From NCBI GenBank assembly GCA_016936575.1, contig JAFGXQ010000012.1:1-51970 (forward strand): a stretch of DNA of 51,970 nucleotides, given 5' to 3'. The notes under the pieces are model-generated. The model did no database searches. It was not told the origin of the DNA and saw only the letters and a program-made list of their open reading frames with translations. Below, piece after piece: positions 33,226 to 42,636 of this stretch. The first letter of the stretch is position 1; the number at the start of each line of letters is the position of its first letter. The translations under genes and the position numbers were made by a program. The stretch is from Deltaproteobacteria bacterium. Its GTDB lineage: Bacteria > Myxococcota_A > Polyangia > JAAYKL01.

Positions 33226-35163
33226 TTAGAAATGGTCGACGTTCTCAAGGTTCACAATGTTGATGGGAGAGAAAATTTTGGGTTCCACGCGATCGCGGCG
33301 ATTGAGGCCCCTCACAACAGTGCGCATGAGAATGCGACCCATTTCGCGAGGGTTGGTGTTGAGTGTTGCGGTCATCACGCCGTCTCGTATGGCTTGCAGC
33401 GCGGCATTGGTTCCGTCCTGACCGACGATGAAAATTTTTCCCGAATACCCGGCGGCAGCGACCGCTTCACAGGCACCGAGCGCCATTTCATCACTCACGG
33501 CGTAGATTGCGTCGATGGGTTGTTTCGCGAGGACCTGTTCAACAGCACGTCGCGATTTCGCGCGTTCCCAATCTCCTTTACGGGTGGCGACAACGCGGAT
33601 ATTCGGAAATCGGGCGATTTCGTTTCTGAATCCCGCTACGCGATCGGCGGATGAGCTGTTGGGTAGACCCTTCAGAATGAGAATGGAGCCGTGTTCTCGG
33701 AGGCTGCGAGCGAGGAATCGCCCGACTTCGCGCCCGGCTTGGCGCTGGCGGTATCCGACGTAGGATACAACATCGGCGCCTTCGATTTTGCTTAACGCAT
33801 TGAAAAAGAAAACCGGGACATTCGCCTTGTTCAGTTCGCGCACCACAGGAGCAACGGCATCGGAGTGTGACGAAAGGGCAATCGCGTCGATTCCGTCGTT
33901 GATGATGGAACGGCAGATGCGGGCCAACCCAAGGTAATCAGATTCTCTGTCGGGGGCGCGCGCGACCAGCGAAATGCCGCCAATCTGGTTCATCACGTCG
34001 CGTACCCCCGTGAGAATGTCACTGTAGTATGGGCTGGTGAACGCCGGAGGACAATACGCGAATCGAATGGATTTACGAGAGCGAACGAGGGAGATACTGA
34101 CGCGATTGCGCCCCTCCTCCTTCGCCAGATAGAGCGCCTGATCTGCGCGTTCAATGAGTTCGGATTTAATTTTTGCATGAGCGGGTATGCCCGCAATCCC
34201 AATGGAGACCGTGAGCTTGACCCGGTGTGTGTCTGTTGCACCGCGAAACGGCAACTCGGCGACGGCGGTTCTGATCCGTTCGGCGAGTGAAAGCGCTTTG
34301 TTCGGCGGAACTTGGGGCAGAATTACCACCATCTCTTCTCCGCCGTAGCGTGCCGCCAAATCGTAGCTGCGAATACTTCGCTGCAGGGCGCCCGCGATGT
34401 TTTTTAACGCCGCATCCCCTTGGGGGTGACCGAACGAATCATTGTATTGTTTGAAATGGTCAATATCGATCATCATCAAGCTGACCGGATGATTCAGGCG
34501 CTGGGAGCGAGAGATTTCCTTGTCGAGTGCCTGTTGAAAGTAGCGGTGGTTGTAGAGTCCGGTAAGGCCGTCGTAATTCGCGAAATTGGAATACAGAGAT
34601 ATGGTGTCGAGATAATCGAGCTGTTCCAGGAGAAGAACGAGACCGGCCCGGTTCTGTTCGATGGTGGAAATGGTGTCCGTGTCGAAATCGGCGGTTCGCC
34701 GCGCAAGGATAAGACAGCCGAGCGGCTTGTGTAGTTTGTACAGGGGGATGACAAGCAACCTGCCGATTTTCAGCTCGTGAAGTTCCTCGGGAAATGCGGC
34801 AAGAACCGCTTTGTCGATGGCGTGGACGGCTATCGACTTGCAGGTTCGCGTGCATTCTGTGCGGTACGGTGCAAGTGCCGCGCAGAAGCGGTCGGCGAGT
34901 CGGGTGCTCACGCCGTGATGGGCGATGACCGGGGCGCATTTGTCGGAATCCTCCCCACGAGAGAGTAAGGCCACCCGGGAGCGTGTCTTCCTACATACCA
35001 ATGTGATGATGTCGCGAAGTGCGGCAGCGGGAGAGGTGCCGACAAGAATGAGTTTTTCAATGCCGGTCTGTAGGTTGTCGCTTCCACGCATACTATCAAT
35101 AACGCATGAATCGAGAATTCTGACAACTGTTTTAGAAATTCTGAGAAAGGAATTGCGGCCCAT
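33226..35163 (-). CDS. Diguanylate cyclase fused to a ribose-binding-type sugar-binding domain
   Basis: A 645-residue protein with no signal peptide or membrane helix, hence cytoplasmic. Residues about 30-185 look like a GAF domain. The GGDEF domain (190-360) has NYDGLTGLYNHRYF, MIDIDHFKQYND, the intact active site GGEEM (274-278) and an inhibitory RxxD site (RSYD, 265-268), so synthesis of cyclic di-GMP with feedback control is expected. Residues 366-630 form a type 1 periplasmic-binding-protein fold of the ribose/galactose group (GISLVARAPDRES, VPVFFFNALSK, AVSDEMALGACEAV, IFIVGQDGTNAAL), normally found outside the cell or in LacI regulators. Here it is inside and has no DNA-binding part. 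The gene diverges from the GH54 gene at 35383. AAGG precedes ATG 35163. Confidence 0.92.
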   Translation of the reverse strand: MGRNSFLRISKTVVRILDSCVIDSMRGSDNLQTGIEKLILVGTSPAAALRDIITLVCRKTRSRVALLSRGEDSDKCAPVIAHHGVSTRLADRFCAALAPYRTECTRTCKSIAVHAIDKAVLAAFPEELHELKIGRLLVIPLYKLHKPLGCLILARRTADFDTDTISTIEQNRAGLVLLLEQLDYLDTISLYSNFANYDGLTGLYNHRYFQQALDKEISRSQRLNHPVSLMMIDIDHFKQYNDSFGHPQGDAALKNIAGALQRSIRSYDLAARYGGEEMVVILPQVPPNKALSLAERIRTAVAELPFRGATDTHRVKLTVSIGIAGIPAHAKIKSELIERADQALYLAKEEGRNRVSISLVRSRKSIRFAYCPPAFTSPYYSDILTGVRDVMNQIGGISLVARAPDRESDYLGLARICRSIINDGIDAIALSSHSDAVAPVVRELNKANVPVFFFNALSKIEGADVVSYVGYRQRQAGREVGRFLARSLREHGSILILKGLPNSSSADRVAGFRNEIARFPNIRVVATRKGDWERAKSRRAVEQVLAKQPIDAIYAVSDEMALGACEAVAAAGYSGKIFIVGQDGTNAALQAIRDGVMTATLNTNPREMGRILMRTVVRGLNRRDRVEPKIFSPINIVNLENVDHF

Positions 35164-35382
35164 TATAGCCTTGTTGGACGTATGCTTATAAGTTAGTAAA
35201 ATCGATGAATAGATAAAAAAAAATAATGGTCGTTTTTCCCGACCTTTGCGTGCCGCCCTAAAAAAAAATTTCGAATACCACCCGTTTTTTCAAAATGATG
35301 TGCACTACTTCTCGCTAAGACGATATCCGGCCTGTATCGGGTCTGGAAGTTTTTTGGGTTCAAAAGAACAAGGAGAAATAAT

Positions 35383-37488
35383 ATGAAACGCAAAACGTTA
35401 GACATACTCATGTTGTTGTTGATGGCCATGCTTTTCGCATTTGGCTGTACGGTGGATGGCGCGGACAATGGTACGGATATATCTTCGGATGGCGATTCGG
35501 ATGCTGATAGCGATGGGGACTCGGACGGGGACTCGGACGGGGATTCGGACGGCGACACGGACGGGGATTCGGACGGCGATACCGATTCCGATAGCGACGG
35601 GGATTCGGACGGCGACACGGATTCAGACAGCGATGGGGACGCGGACGGCGATACCGATAGCGATTCGGACGGCGATACCGATTCTGATAGCGACGGGGAT
35701 TCGGACGGCGATACGGATTCAGACACTGATACGGACGCGGACGGGGATACCGATACCGATAGCGATTCCGATACAGATACAGACGCGGACGGGGATACGG
35801 ATACCGATAGCGATTCCGATACAGATACGGACGTGGACGGGGATGCCGATAGCGATTCCGACACAGATACGGACGCGGACGGCGATACCGATAGCGATAC
35901 CGACAGCGATGCCGATGGCTGTGTGAATATTCCGGCACGGGTTGAAGCAGAGGACTACATCGATTTTTCTGAAAGCGACACCATTAATGAGGGCGCCGGT
36001 TGCGATCGCGGGGACGGCGTGGACCTGGAGACCACACAGGATACAGCCGGCGGCGGATGCAACGTTGGATGGACCGTGGCCGACGAATGGCTGGAGTACT
36101 GCATCGATGCGGGAAATGGTGGAAATTTCAGCATTTCCACTCGAATTGCCAGCGATGTGGCCAGTCGAACAATTCGGATTGAAATCGACGGTACTGATGT
36201 AACCGGTTCGATTAATGCGCCTACCGACGGTTGGCAGGTCTATTCAGACGTGAGTGCCGGTAGCGTGTCCATCAGTGCGGGAACCCATACCATGCGTGTG
36301 GTACAGGAAACCGGCGATGTGAATTTGAATTGGATCGATTTCGGAACCGCAGACGGTGATACCGATACCGATACCGATTCTGATACGGACACCGATTCTG
36401 ATACCGACACCGACTCTGATACAGACGCAGATACCGACGCGGACACCGATTCCGACTCCGACATTATCGGTCCCTGCGATATTTATGAGGCGGCCGGAAA
36501 TCCGTGTGCCGCGGCGTACAGTATGATTCGACGCATCAAAGGCGATTATACCGGTCCGCTTTATCAGGTCCGTCGAGATAGCAATGCTCAGAACACGGGA
36601 TCGGGCGGAACGCTCGTTGATGTGGGACAAACGGCAGATGGTTTCGGCGACAAAGCTGCGCATGATGCGGCGTGTGCCGGCACCTATTGTACGATCGCGA
36701 AATTGTATGATCAATCCGGTTACGGCAACGATATCATCGTGGGAACCGGAGGCAACTCCGCCGGTGGTCAATGGGCCGCCCTCGATGACTTTGAAACCAA
36801 TGCAGATGCCGGCCCCTTGACGGTCGCGGGCAAAAATGTTTACTCCCTCTTCATGGATGTCCGCCAGGGATACCGCAGCCCCGTAGGTAGCGGCGTGCAA
36901 CCCGGCATGCCGGTTGACGCTGATCCTCAGGGAATCTACATGCTGGCAGACGGCACCCACGTGGGCGGCGCGTGTTGTTGGGACTTCGGCAATGTGACCT
37001 CTACACCTGCGGATGGGTGGCACTTCATGGATACCCTGTTTTTCGGTGTGGCCTATTGGGGTCGAGGTGATGGCAACGGTCCATGGTTTATGAACGACTT
37101 TGAGGCGGGTGTTTGGGCCGGCGGGTCGTATCCTGGGGATCCGGGCTGGGGCGGGTTAGATGACGCGAAGGACGCACCGCCCAATTTAAATAATCCTTCA
37201 TTGAGAGTGAAATACGCCCTTGGGTTCACCAAAGCGTCCACCAGCAGTTATGCGTTGCGGATGGCAGATATTCAGACGGCCGGTAGTTTGACCAACGCCT
37301 ATGAAGGCCCCTTGCCCCAGGGCAAAACACTGGATCACCAGGGAGCAATCGTTCTCGGCGTCGGTGGTGACAACAGCAATAACTCGTTTGGAACCTTCTA
37401 CGAAGGCGCGATTGTCAGAGGGTACCCGTCAGCGGCCACAGAAGATGCCGTGTTCCAGCATGTTAAATCTGTCGGATATGGACAGTAG
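35383..37488 (+). CDS. Lipoprotein with CBM6 and GH54 alpha-L-arabinofuranosidase domain (Asp at nucleophile site)
   Basis: A 701-residue surface or periplasmic lipoprotein starting after AAGGAG, with signal ending AFGC. An acidic Ser-Asp-Gly/Thr linker of about 143 residues comes first. A CBM6 carbohydrate-binding module follows ([38 protein letters not shown]). After a second linker of 37 residues comes the GH54 catalytic domain from [18 protein letters not shown] to the C-terminus, with [18 protein letters not shown] and [10 protein letters not shown], the last holding the expected acid/base Asp. Where the paralogue at 45755 has TMEAIYFG this one has FMDTLFFG, so Asp550 replaces the presumed nucleophile Glu. 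It may be weakly active, altered or only binding. The usual C-terminal CBM42 is missing. Confidence 0.93.
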   Translation: MKRKTLDILMLLLMAMLFAFGCTVDGADNGTDISSDGDSDADSDGDSDGDSDGDSDGDTDGDSDGDTDSDSDGDSDGDTDSDSDGDADGDTDSDSDGDTDSDSDGDSDGDTDSDTDTDADGDTDTDSDSDTDTDADGDTDTDSDSDTDTDVDGDADSDSDTDTDADGDTDSDTDSDADGCVNIPARVEAEDYIDFSESDTINEGAGCDRGDGVDLETTQDTAGGGCNVGWTVADEWLEYCIDAGNGGNFSISTRIASDVASRTIRIEIDGTDVTGSINAPTDGWQVYSDVSAGSVSISAGTHTMRVVQETGDVNLNWIDFGTADGDTDTDTDSDTDTDSDTDTDSDTDADTDADTDSDSDIIGPCDIYEAAGNPCAAAYSMIRRIKGDYTGPLYQVRRDSNAQNTGSGGTLVDVGQTADGFGDKAAHDAACAGTYCTIAKLYDQSGYGNDIIVGTGGNSAGGQWAALDDFETNADAGPLTVAGKNVYSLFMDVRQGYRSPVGSGVQPGMPVDADPQGIYMLADGTHVGGACCWDFGNVTSTPADGWHFMDTLFFGVAYWGRGDGNGPWFMNDFEAGVWAGGSYPGDPGWGGLDDAKDAPPNLNNPSLRVKYALGFTKASTSSYALRMADIQTAGSLTNAYEGPLPQGKTLDHQGAIVLGVGGDNSNNSFGTFYEGAIVRGYPSAATEDAVFQHVKSVGYGQ
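35488..35918 (+). repeat. Asp-Ser/Gly/Thr repeat linker, first segment
   Basis: About 143 residues alternate Asp with Ser, Gly, Thr or Ala. At DNA level the unit is a six- or twelve-base repeat of the type GATTCGGACGGC with many synonymous changes, so it varies in length without shifting frame. It separates the lipidated N-terminus from CBM6. The strong negative charge could bind calcium or keep the chain extended. Confidence 0.9.
36352..36462 (+). repeat. Asp-Thr/Ser repeat linker, second segment
   Basis: Thirty-seven residues, mostly Asp-Thr and Asp-Ser, join CBM6 to the GH54 domain of the same protein. Thr dominates here, unlike the Gly/Ser-rich first linker. Confidence 0.9.
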
Positions 37489-37514
37489 CAACCCGTTTTA
37501 TGAAGGAGAAAGAG

Positions 37515-38327
37515 ATGAATATCAGAATACATTTAATTGCGTTGAGTGCGATTACACTTGTTTTTGCATGGCTGCTTGTCGGCTGTGCAACCGATGACGG
37601 TACAGACAATGCCGGTGACGCCGACAGTGATAGCGACAGTGACAGCGATAGTGACAGTGATAGTGACGGCGATTCAGACAGCGACACCGACAGTGACAGT
37701 GACGGCGATTCAGACGGCGATTCAGACAGCGATAGCGACACCGACAGCGATTCAGACGGTGACTGTGCGAATGTAACCCCCTGCGGCGGTGACGTGGTCG
37801 GAACTTGGGAAGTGGTTGATTCCTGTCTCACCGTGAGTGGCGATTTGGATATGAGCGCCTTTGGTCTGGGGCAGGAATGCGGCGCGACGATTGAGGGCGA
37901 ACTTGAAGTATCCGGAACGTTCACAGCGAACGAGGACGGTTCGTTCACAGATGAAACCGTCGTCACCGGAACCGAAATGATTGAGTTGACAGAGGACTGC
38001 AAAACCTTGTCTGGAACGGTCACTCAATGTGATCGCATCGGCGGCCCGATGGCTTCACCGGGATATTACATGGTTGAATGTGTAGATAACACAGAGACCA
38101 ACGGCTGCACCTGCACGGCTACCGTCGATCAGCTGGGCGGAATCGGTTTTGCCCCGGCATGGCCGCCGGCCAGCGGTAACTATATCATCGAAGATAACAC
38201 AATTTCTCCCAACACTCTCGTTTGGACCCATGACTACTGCGTAGACGGCAATACGATGACCATGAGTCCGGTGAGCACCAGCGTGACCGGGAATATCGAA
38301 GGCGCCGTCATCCTTGAGATGCAATAA
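37515..38327 (+). CDS. Linker-bearing lipoprotein of unknown function
   Basis: A 270-residue lipoprotein starting after AAGGAG, 26 bases from the GH54 stop, so the two are probably co-transcribed. The signal ends WLLVGC. An Asp-Ser-rich linker of about 49 residues is followed by a domain of about 185 residues that begins TPCGGDVVGTWEVVDSC. A GTW motif near the start and antiparallel strands (GELEVSGTFTANEDGSFTD, SGNYIIEDNTI) fit a lipocalin-like barrel with several Cys. No active site is visible. Its place beside the arabinofuranosidase suggests binding or surface assembly during arabinan breakdown, by context only. Confidence 0.85.
   Translation: MNIRIHLIALSAITLVFAWLLVGCATDDGTDNAGDADSDSDSDSDSDSDSDGDSDSDTDSDSDGDSDGDSDSDSDTDSDSDGDCANVTPCGGDVVGTWEVVDSCLTVSGDLDMSAFGLGQECGATIEGELEVSGTFTANEDGSFTDETVVTGTEMIELTEDCKTLSGTVTQCDRIGGPMASPGYYMVECVDNTETNGCTCTATVDQLGGIGFAPAWPPASGNYIIEDNTISPNTLVWTHDYCVDGNTMTMSPVSTSVTGNIEGAVILEMQ
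37617..37763 (+). repeat. Asp-Ser repeat linker of the lipocalin-like lipoprotein
   Basis: About 49 residues of alternating Asp and Ser with some Gly and Thr, encoded by six-base units GACAGT/GATAGC. It lies directly after the lipidation site region and before the folded domain. Confidence 0.9.
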
Positions 38328-38459
38328 ACGTATTTGCATCTCCCTCCCGTTTTCAGTCTTTTGATTCACATAAGCGAGTAGCGTTTCAACCTTGGCGCCA
38401 AGTTGTATGGTCGCGCAGGAAAAATGAGAGATTGACGAACGATACTGACGTACGTCGGT

Positions 38460-39725
38460 TTAGTGCCACCCCGGTGGCGACCGAAGTACTTTTGCAAGGG
38501 AACGCGGAAGATGCTGCATATACACCTGTCCGTCCACGACAAAGACCGGGGTACCATGCAGTTCCAAGGCGATTCCGGCCTCAATATCGCGATTGAGGGA
38601 TTCGTTGTCTTGTTTCATACAAGCATTGAGGGCTTGCAGGTTGAGGGATAACGTTTCGGAGATTGCTGCTGTTTCCACTTCCTCTGTGCCGTGTTCAAAT
38701 AGGTATTCATGCGCTTTCCAGAAGGCACCCTGCTCTCCGGCGCAATTGGCGAGTTTCGCATTTCCGCAGGAGTATCGATAGATGGGCCGACTGATAAAGC
38801 GGTTGCAATCCGAATTGAGCGGAAAATGGCGAACCACAAGGCGTAGTCGATCTGGATTGATTTCGAGCAGCTGATTCAGGCCGTGAGATGTTTGTCTGCA
38901 ATGGGGGCATTCATAGTCGAAGAATTCGGTGATGGTCACCACCGGGTGCGCAGCGCCCTTCCAGGGAAGGCCTTCCTCGGTTACACCGGTTTCAATTTTG
39001 ATGCCGGGTTTCAACGGGGGAATCGAATCATCTTCGATTTCTCCGGCCGGTTCGGTATCCCCCTCAACGGCGGCAGCGCGGTTTTTAGATGGCAACGATT
39101 CAGGGGCCGGCAGGAGCAACGGTGCGGGAGGAGGAGCAGGATAAAACAAAATCAGTCCCACAATGACAAGACCAAGAGTGACCGCGCCGACAAGAACGCG
39201 ACGAAAATTTTGCTTCATTGTTGAACCCAGCGCCTGAAATCCGGCACGGACGCCTACGTTGCGCATCAATAGAAATGTCGGTACCAGTAAGGCAGCATTC
39301 ACTGCATAGGTGCCGATACAGACCAGACACCATGCATGAATCACAAAATGAGAAACCGCCGCCAACGCCAACGAAACGGCAACCGAGAAAACGACGAGAC
39401 ACCCAAGGAGAATCTCAGGAAACTTCGTTTGTCCTCGAAGCCCAAACCCAGCTGCAACCAACATGAGCAAGTAACCCAACACTCCCCAAACGGCCCAGGG
39501 CACTCCGAGAAATATTGCATATGCAGACCGCGCCACGGTATCGCAACTCACAGTAGCGTCAACGGCGCAGTAGCTGTGGTACGCAGCGTCGGTGGTCGCT
39601 TTTGTATGCAAGCGCACAAGCTCACCGCTCAGCGCCAGTCCGATCACCAGCAATATCAGCGCAGCAATCCAGAATCCACGCGTTTTTCTGCCGCTCGAAT
39701 CGGACAATTGACCCTTACTCCACAT
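38460..39725 (-). CDS. VKOR-DsbA fusion (disulfide bond formation)
   Basis: A 421-residue membrane protein that should make disulfides in exported proteins. Residues about 17-190 form a vitamin K epoxide reductase-like bundle of four or five helices with CAVDATVSC and the quinone-linked CLVC motif. The C-terminal half (about 240-421) is a periplasmic thioredoxin-fold DsbA domain with CPHC in YECPHCRQT and a cis-Pro strand ELHGTPVFVVDG. Such fusions let one protein both oxidise substrates and be reoxidised by quinone. The start at 39725 follows AAGGGAAAG; a TTG at 39770 is open but weak. It sits on the opposite strand within the arabinan locus and could serve the many Cys-containing lipoproteins here. 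Confidence 0.94.
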   Translation of the reverse strand: MWSKGQLSDSSGRKTRGFWIAALILLVIGLALSGELVRLHTKATTDAAYHSYCAVDATVSCDTVARSAYAIFLGVPWAVWGVLGYLLMLVAAGFGLRGQTKFPEILLGCLVVFSVAVSLALAAVSHFVIHAWCLVCIGTYAVNAALLVPTFLLMRNVGVRAGFQALGSTMKQNFRRVLVGAVTLGLVIVGLILFYPAPPPAPLLLPAPESLPSKNRAAAVEGDTEPAGEIEDDSIPPLKPGIKIETGVTEEGLPWKGAAHPVVTITEFFDYECPHCRQTSHGLNQLLEINPDRLRLVVRHFPLNSDCNRFISRPIYRYSCGNAKLANCAGEQGAFWKAHEYLFEHGTEEVETAAISETLSLNLQALNACMKQDNESLNRDIEAGIALELHGTPVFVVDGQVYMQHLPRSLAKVLRSPPGWH

Positions 39726-39971
39726 TGTTTCTTTCCCTTCTGCGATTTGTTGATTGTTCGCGATGTTCAACGATTACAGCAAAAAGCCAAAATTTTGTTC
39801 ATTGGTAACAACTTTATCGACGTATCATTTTTAACGTGGAAAATGTATCATAATTTGGAAACGCGTTAGGGCGAAATGTTTTTCTTTATGGTAGTCAATG
39901 GATTTTCAACTTCTCAAAAATAGTGATACGGTCAACCGAAACAGCAACGCACGTCTGTGAAGGAGCAACGG

Positions 39972-42362
39972 ATGAAAAGCAAAAAAAGCAGTATGAAAAT
40001 AATTTTTTTTCAACTACTTCTGGTGGTCTTCCTGGTTGGGTGCGCCACCGGGGGGAGTGACGACAACGGCGAACCAACAACGACCAGCACCGATTCTCTC
40101 GAAGAGAGCACCGAGTCAACGGATACCGCCGATACCGGCACAGAAGATACCGGCACAGAAGATACCGGCACAGAAGATACCGGCACAGAAGATACCGGCA
40201 CAGAAGATACCGGCACAGAAGACACCGGCACAGAAGATGCCGACACTGAAGATACAGGCACCGAGGTGCCAGACGATACAGATACGTCCACCCAGGACGA
40301 CAGCGACACCGTCGATACCGAGCAGCGAATGGTGGATACCGATTTTACGGCCAGGGCAGAGGCGCTTGTTGCACAGATGACCATTGAAGAGAAAGCCTCC
40401 CAGATGGGCGACAAGGCACCGGCGATACCACGGTTGAACATTGCAGCCCACGACTGGTGGAATGAAGCGCTTCACGGTGTTGCCCGCGCCGGGATTGCCA
40501 CGGTGTTTCCTCAGGCCATCTCTATGGCGGCCACCTTCGATGACGAACTGATTTTTGATATTGCAACGGTTATCTCCACCGAAGCCCGGGTGAAAAACAA
40601 TATTCAGCAAAAACCGCTCACATACTGGAGCCCCACCGTGAATCTGGCGCGGGACCCCAGATGGGGCCGGAATGAAGAGACCTACGGAGAAGATCCGTAC
40701 CTGGCATCGCGATTGGCGGTTGCCTTTGTGCGGGGTATGCAGGGCGATGATCCAATCTTTTTGAAAACCGTCGCCACGCCGAAGCATTTTATTGCAAACA
40801 ACATTGAGGCTACACGTCATACGGGTTCATCCGATGTGGACGAACGGAACCTTCGCGAATTTTATATGCCCGCATTCAAGTCAGCGGTGATGGAAGGTGG
40901 CGCGCACTCGGTGATGTGCGCCTACAATCGAATTAACGGCGTACCGGCATGCGCCAATTCATGGTTGTTGACGGACGTACTGCGAAACGAGTGGGGATTT
41001 GATGGATACGTGGTGTCGGACTGCTGGGCGATTCAGGATATTGTCGATGGGCACCATTATGTGGAGACAGATATCGAGGCTTCGGATGTCGCCATTGCCG
41101 CCGGTACCGATCTCAACTGCGGCGACAGGTACCAGGCGGATATCGTGGAAGCGGTGGCCCTGGGGGTGATCAGTGAAGCAGAAGTCGACGAAGCGCTGAC
41201 GCGATTGTTCACCGCACGTTTCATGCTCGGTGAATTTGATGAGGCAGAAAATGTTCCCTACAAGTCCATTCCGGACACCGAACTCGACAGCCCGGATAAC
41301 CGGGCACTGGCGCAAACGGCTGCCGCCAAAGCCATGACGTTGCTCAAAAACGACGGCATCCTTCCACTAGACGGCAGTGCGGTCTCATCGATTGCCGTCA
41401 TCGGTCCCAACGCCGATCGTCTGGTGTTCGGTGGGTACAGCGGAACCGCCACCGCGCCGGTGACCGTACTGAACGGAATCAGCACAGAAGCTGAGAAATA
41501 TGGAATGTTCGTTACCTTTACAGAAGGAACCGCGATTTCAGGGGAGTCTGAGACGTCAAGTATCGCAGAGGCAGCGTCTCTCGCGGCGGCTGCCGATGTC
41601 GCCGTGGTGGTACTGGGCACCGATTTAAGCCTGACCGATGAAGGACGGGATCGCGACAACATTTCTCTGCCCGCCATTCAGGACGAATTGCTGCGCGCGG
41701 TGCAGGCGGTCAATTCCAATACGGTGCTGGTGCTGGTTACCGGAGCGCCGCTGGACATCAATTGGGCCGATGAGACCCTGCCCGCCATTCTTAACGCGGG
41801 GTACGCCGGGCAGTCCGCCGGCACTGCCGTTGCCGATGTGCTTTTCGGGAATCAAAACCCGGGCGGTCGCCTTCCCCAGACCTGGTTTGCATCGATTGAG
41901 GATTTACCGCCCATGGACGATTATGACATTATCGAGGGGAATCGAACCTATATGTTTTTTAACGGTGCGGTGCTGTATCCCTTCGGATACGGCTTGAGTT
42001 ATACCGAGTTTGAGTACAGCAACCTGGTTGTATCTCCATCTGTTGCCGTCACCGGAGAGATTGCGGTTTCCTTCGATGTGATGAACATCGGCGACCGGGA
42101 AGGCGATGAAGTCGCGCAGGTGTACATTCGAGATGTGGAGGCCACGGTTCCGGTCGCCATCAAGAAACTGCAGCGGTTCAACCGAATCACACTGGCGCCC
42201 GGCGAAGTTCAATCCCTGTCATTCACGGTTTCCGCAGCAGACCTGGGCTATTTTGATATGAACGCCCATCAATTCATCACCGAACCCGGCGAAGTTGAAG
42301 TGATGGTGGGCGCCTCCTCTGCCGATATTCGTCTGAGTGACACGGTGATTCTGACGCAATAG
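39972..42362 (+). CDS. GH3 family glycosidase lipoprotein (xylosidase/glucosidase type)
   Basis: A 796-residue lipoprotein starting after AAGGAG with signal ending VFLVGC. A Thr-Gly-Thr-Glu-Asp repeat linker (about residues 54-100) leads to the GH3 N-terminal barrel (PRLNIAAHDWWNEALHG, YWSPTVNLARDPRWGR, TPKHFIANN). The predicted nucleophile is Asp350 in GYVVSDCWAIQDI. The C-terminal sandwich (GRDRDNISLP, NPGGRLPQTWF) and a fibronectin III-like end (GYGLSYTEFEYSNL) complete the family layout. ExxDCxAI forms of the nucleophile strand and the HDWWNEALHG segment are typical of beta-xylosidase/arabinofuranosidase members, which fits the neighbouring GH54 and GH51 genes. Exact substrate cannot be read from sequence. 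Confidence 0.95.
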   Translation: MKSKKSSMKIIFFQLLLVVFLVGCATGGSDDNGEPTTTSTDSLEESTESTDTADTGTEDTGTEDTGTEDTGTEDTGTEDTGTEDTGTEDADTEDTGTEVPDDTDTSTQDDSDTVDTEQRMVDTDFTARAEALVAQMTIEEKASQMGDKAPAIPRLNIAAHDWWNEALHGVARAGIATVFPQAISMAATFDDELIFDIATVISTEARVKNNIQQKPLTYWSPTVNLARDPRWGRNEETYGEDPYLASRLAVAFVRGMQGDDPIFLKTVATPKHFIANNIEATRHTGSSDVDERNLREFYMPAFKSAVMEGGAHSVMCAYNRINGVPACANSWLLTDVLRNEWGFDGYVVSDCWAIQDIVDGHHYVETDIEASDVAIAAGTDLNCGDRYQADIVEAVALGVISEAEVDEALTRLFTARFMLGEFDEAENVPYKSIPDTELDSPDNRALAQTAAAKAMTLLKNDGILPLDGSAVSSIAVIGPNADRLVFGGYSGTATAPVTVLNGISTEAEKYGMFVTFTEGTAISGESETSSIAEAASLAAAADVAVVVLGTDLSLTDEGRDRDNISLPAIQDELLRAVQAVNSNTVLVLVTGAPLDINWADETLPAILNAGYAGQSAGTAVADVLFGNQNPGGRLPQTWFASIEDLPPMDDYDIIEGNRTYMFFNGAVLYPFGYGLSYTEFEYSNLVVSPSVAVTGEIAVSFDVMNIGDREGDEVAQVYIRDVEATVPVAIKKLQRFNRITLAPGEVQSLSFTVSAADLGYFDMNAHQFITEPGEVEVMVGASSADIRLSDTVILTQ
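40134..40268 (+). repeat. Tandem 15-bp repeats encoding TGTED
   Basis: Nine units, of which the first five and the seventh are identical (accggcacagaagat), the sixth differs by one base and the last two are degenerate. The near-identity at DNA level shows recent expansion. Each unit adds five residues to the linker of the GH3 lipoprotein, so length changes never shift frame. Confidence 0.92.
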
Positions 42363-42497
42363 CGAACCTCGAGGGCGACATTCGAGGGGTATGTTTTGTC
42401 TTCCCCACGACCTGGTTTGGTGGGTTCTGATAGTATTCCGTACTTTTCAGCATATCTCGTTTTTGGGCACATGAATGTTAAATTTCTAATTTCCAGT

Positions 42498-42511
42498 TGT
42501 TTGCGCTAACA
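42498..42511. promoter_or_regulatory. LacI-family-type operator candidate TGTTTGCGCTAACA
   Basis: A 14-bp near-palindrome with arms TGTT/AACA around GCGC; only the T/T pair at positions 5 and 10 breaks symmetry. Sites of the form TGTTAGCGCTAACA are bound by LacI-family sugar regulators in several bacteria, including xylose/arabinose systems. It lies about 200 bases upstream of the symporter start. No LacI-type gene is in the window. Confidence 0.4.
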
Positions 42512-42610
42512 TAATGTGATATCAATATCTTAATAGTTCTGATTTTCTTATTTTCGACAACATAAAATTTTGAACAATATCGCTTATATATCGTAGCAAA
42601 GTCAAAGCCG

Positions 42611-42636
42611 GGGCGCCTTGCAAGGACACAGCGCCC
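42611..42636 (+). terminator. Stem-loop followed by TTTT, leader of the symporter gene
   Basis: GGGCGC (42611-42616) pairs with GCGCCC (42631-42636), directly followed by TTTT. The inner part CCTTGCAAGG is palindromic and may form an alternative hairpin. It could be a weak terminator or an attenuator ahead of the symporter gene. The stem is short, so confidence is low. Confidence 0.3.

Noticed and set aside
33052-33654. 200-codon plus-strand frame
   Set aside because: It is antisense to the sugar-binding domain of the diguanylate cyclase and has no ribosome site or recognisable domain.
35193-35864. Long antisense frame of Ser/Glu/Pro repeats opposite the GH54 linker
   Set aside because: It is the mirror of the Asp-Ser-Gly repeat coding sequence; six-base units leave most antisense frames open. 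The lipoprotein frame has signal, ribosome site and real domains.
40134-40268. Tandem repeat considered as a CRISPR array
   Set aside because: Units are contiguous 15-mers without spacers and lie in frame within a lipoprotein linker.
40116-40820. Antisense frame with repeated Gly-Ile-Phe-Cys-Ala units
   Set aside because: It is the reverse of the TGTED 15-bp repeat and runs into the GH3 catalytic domain.
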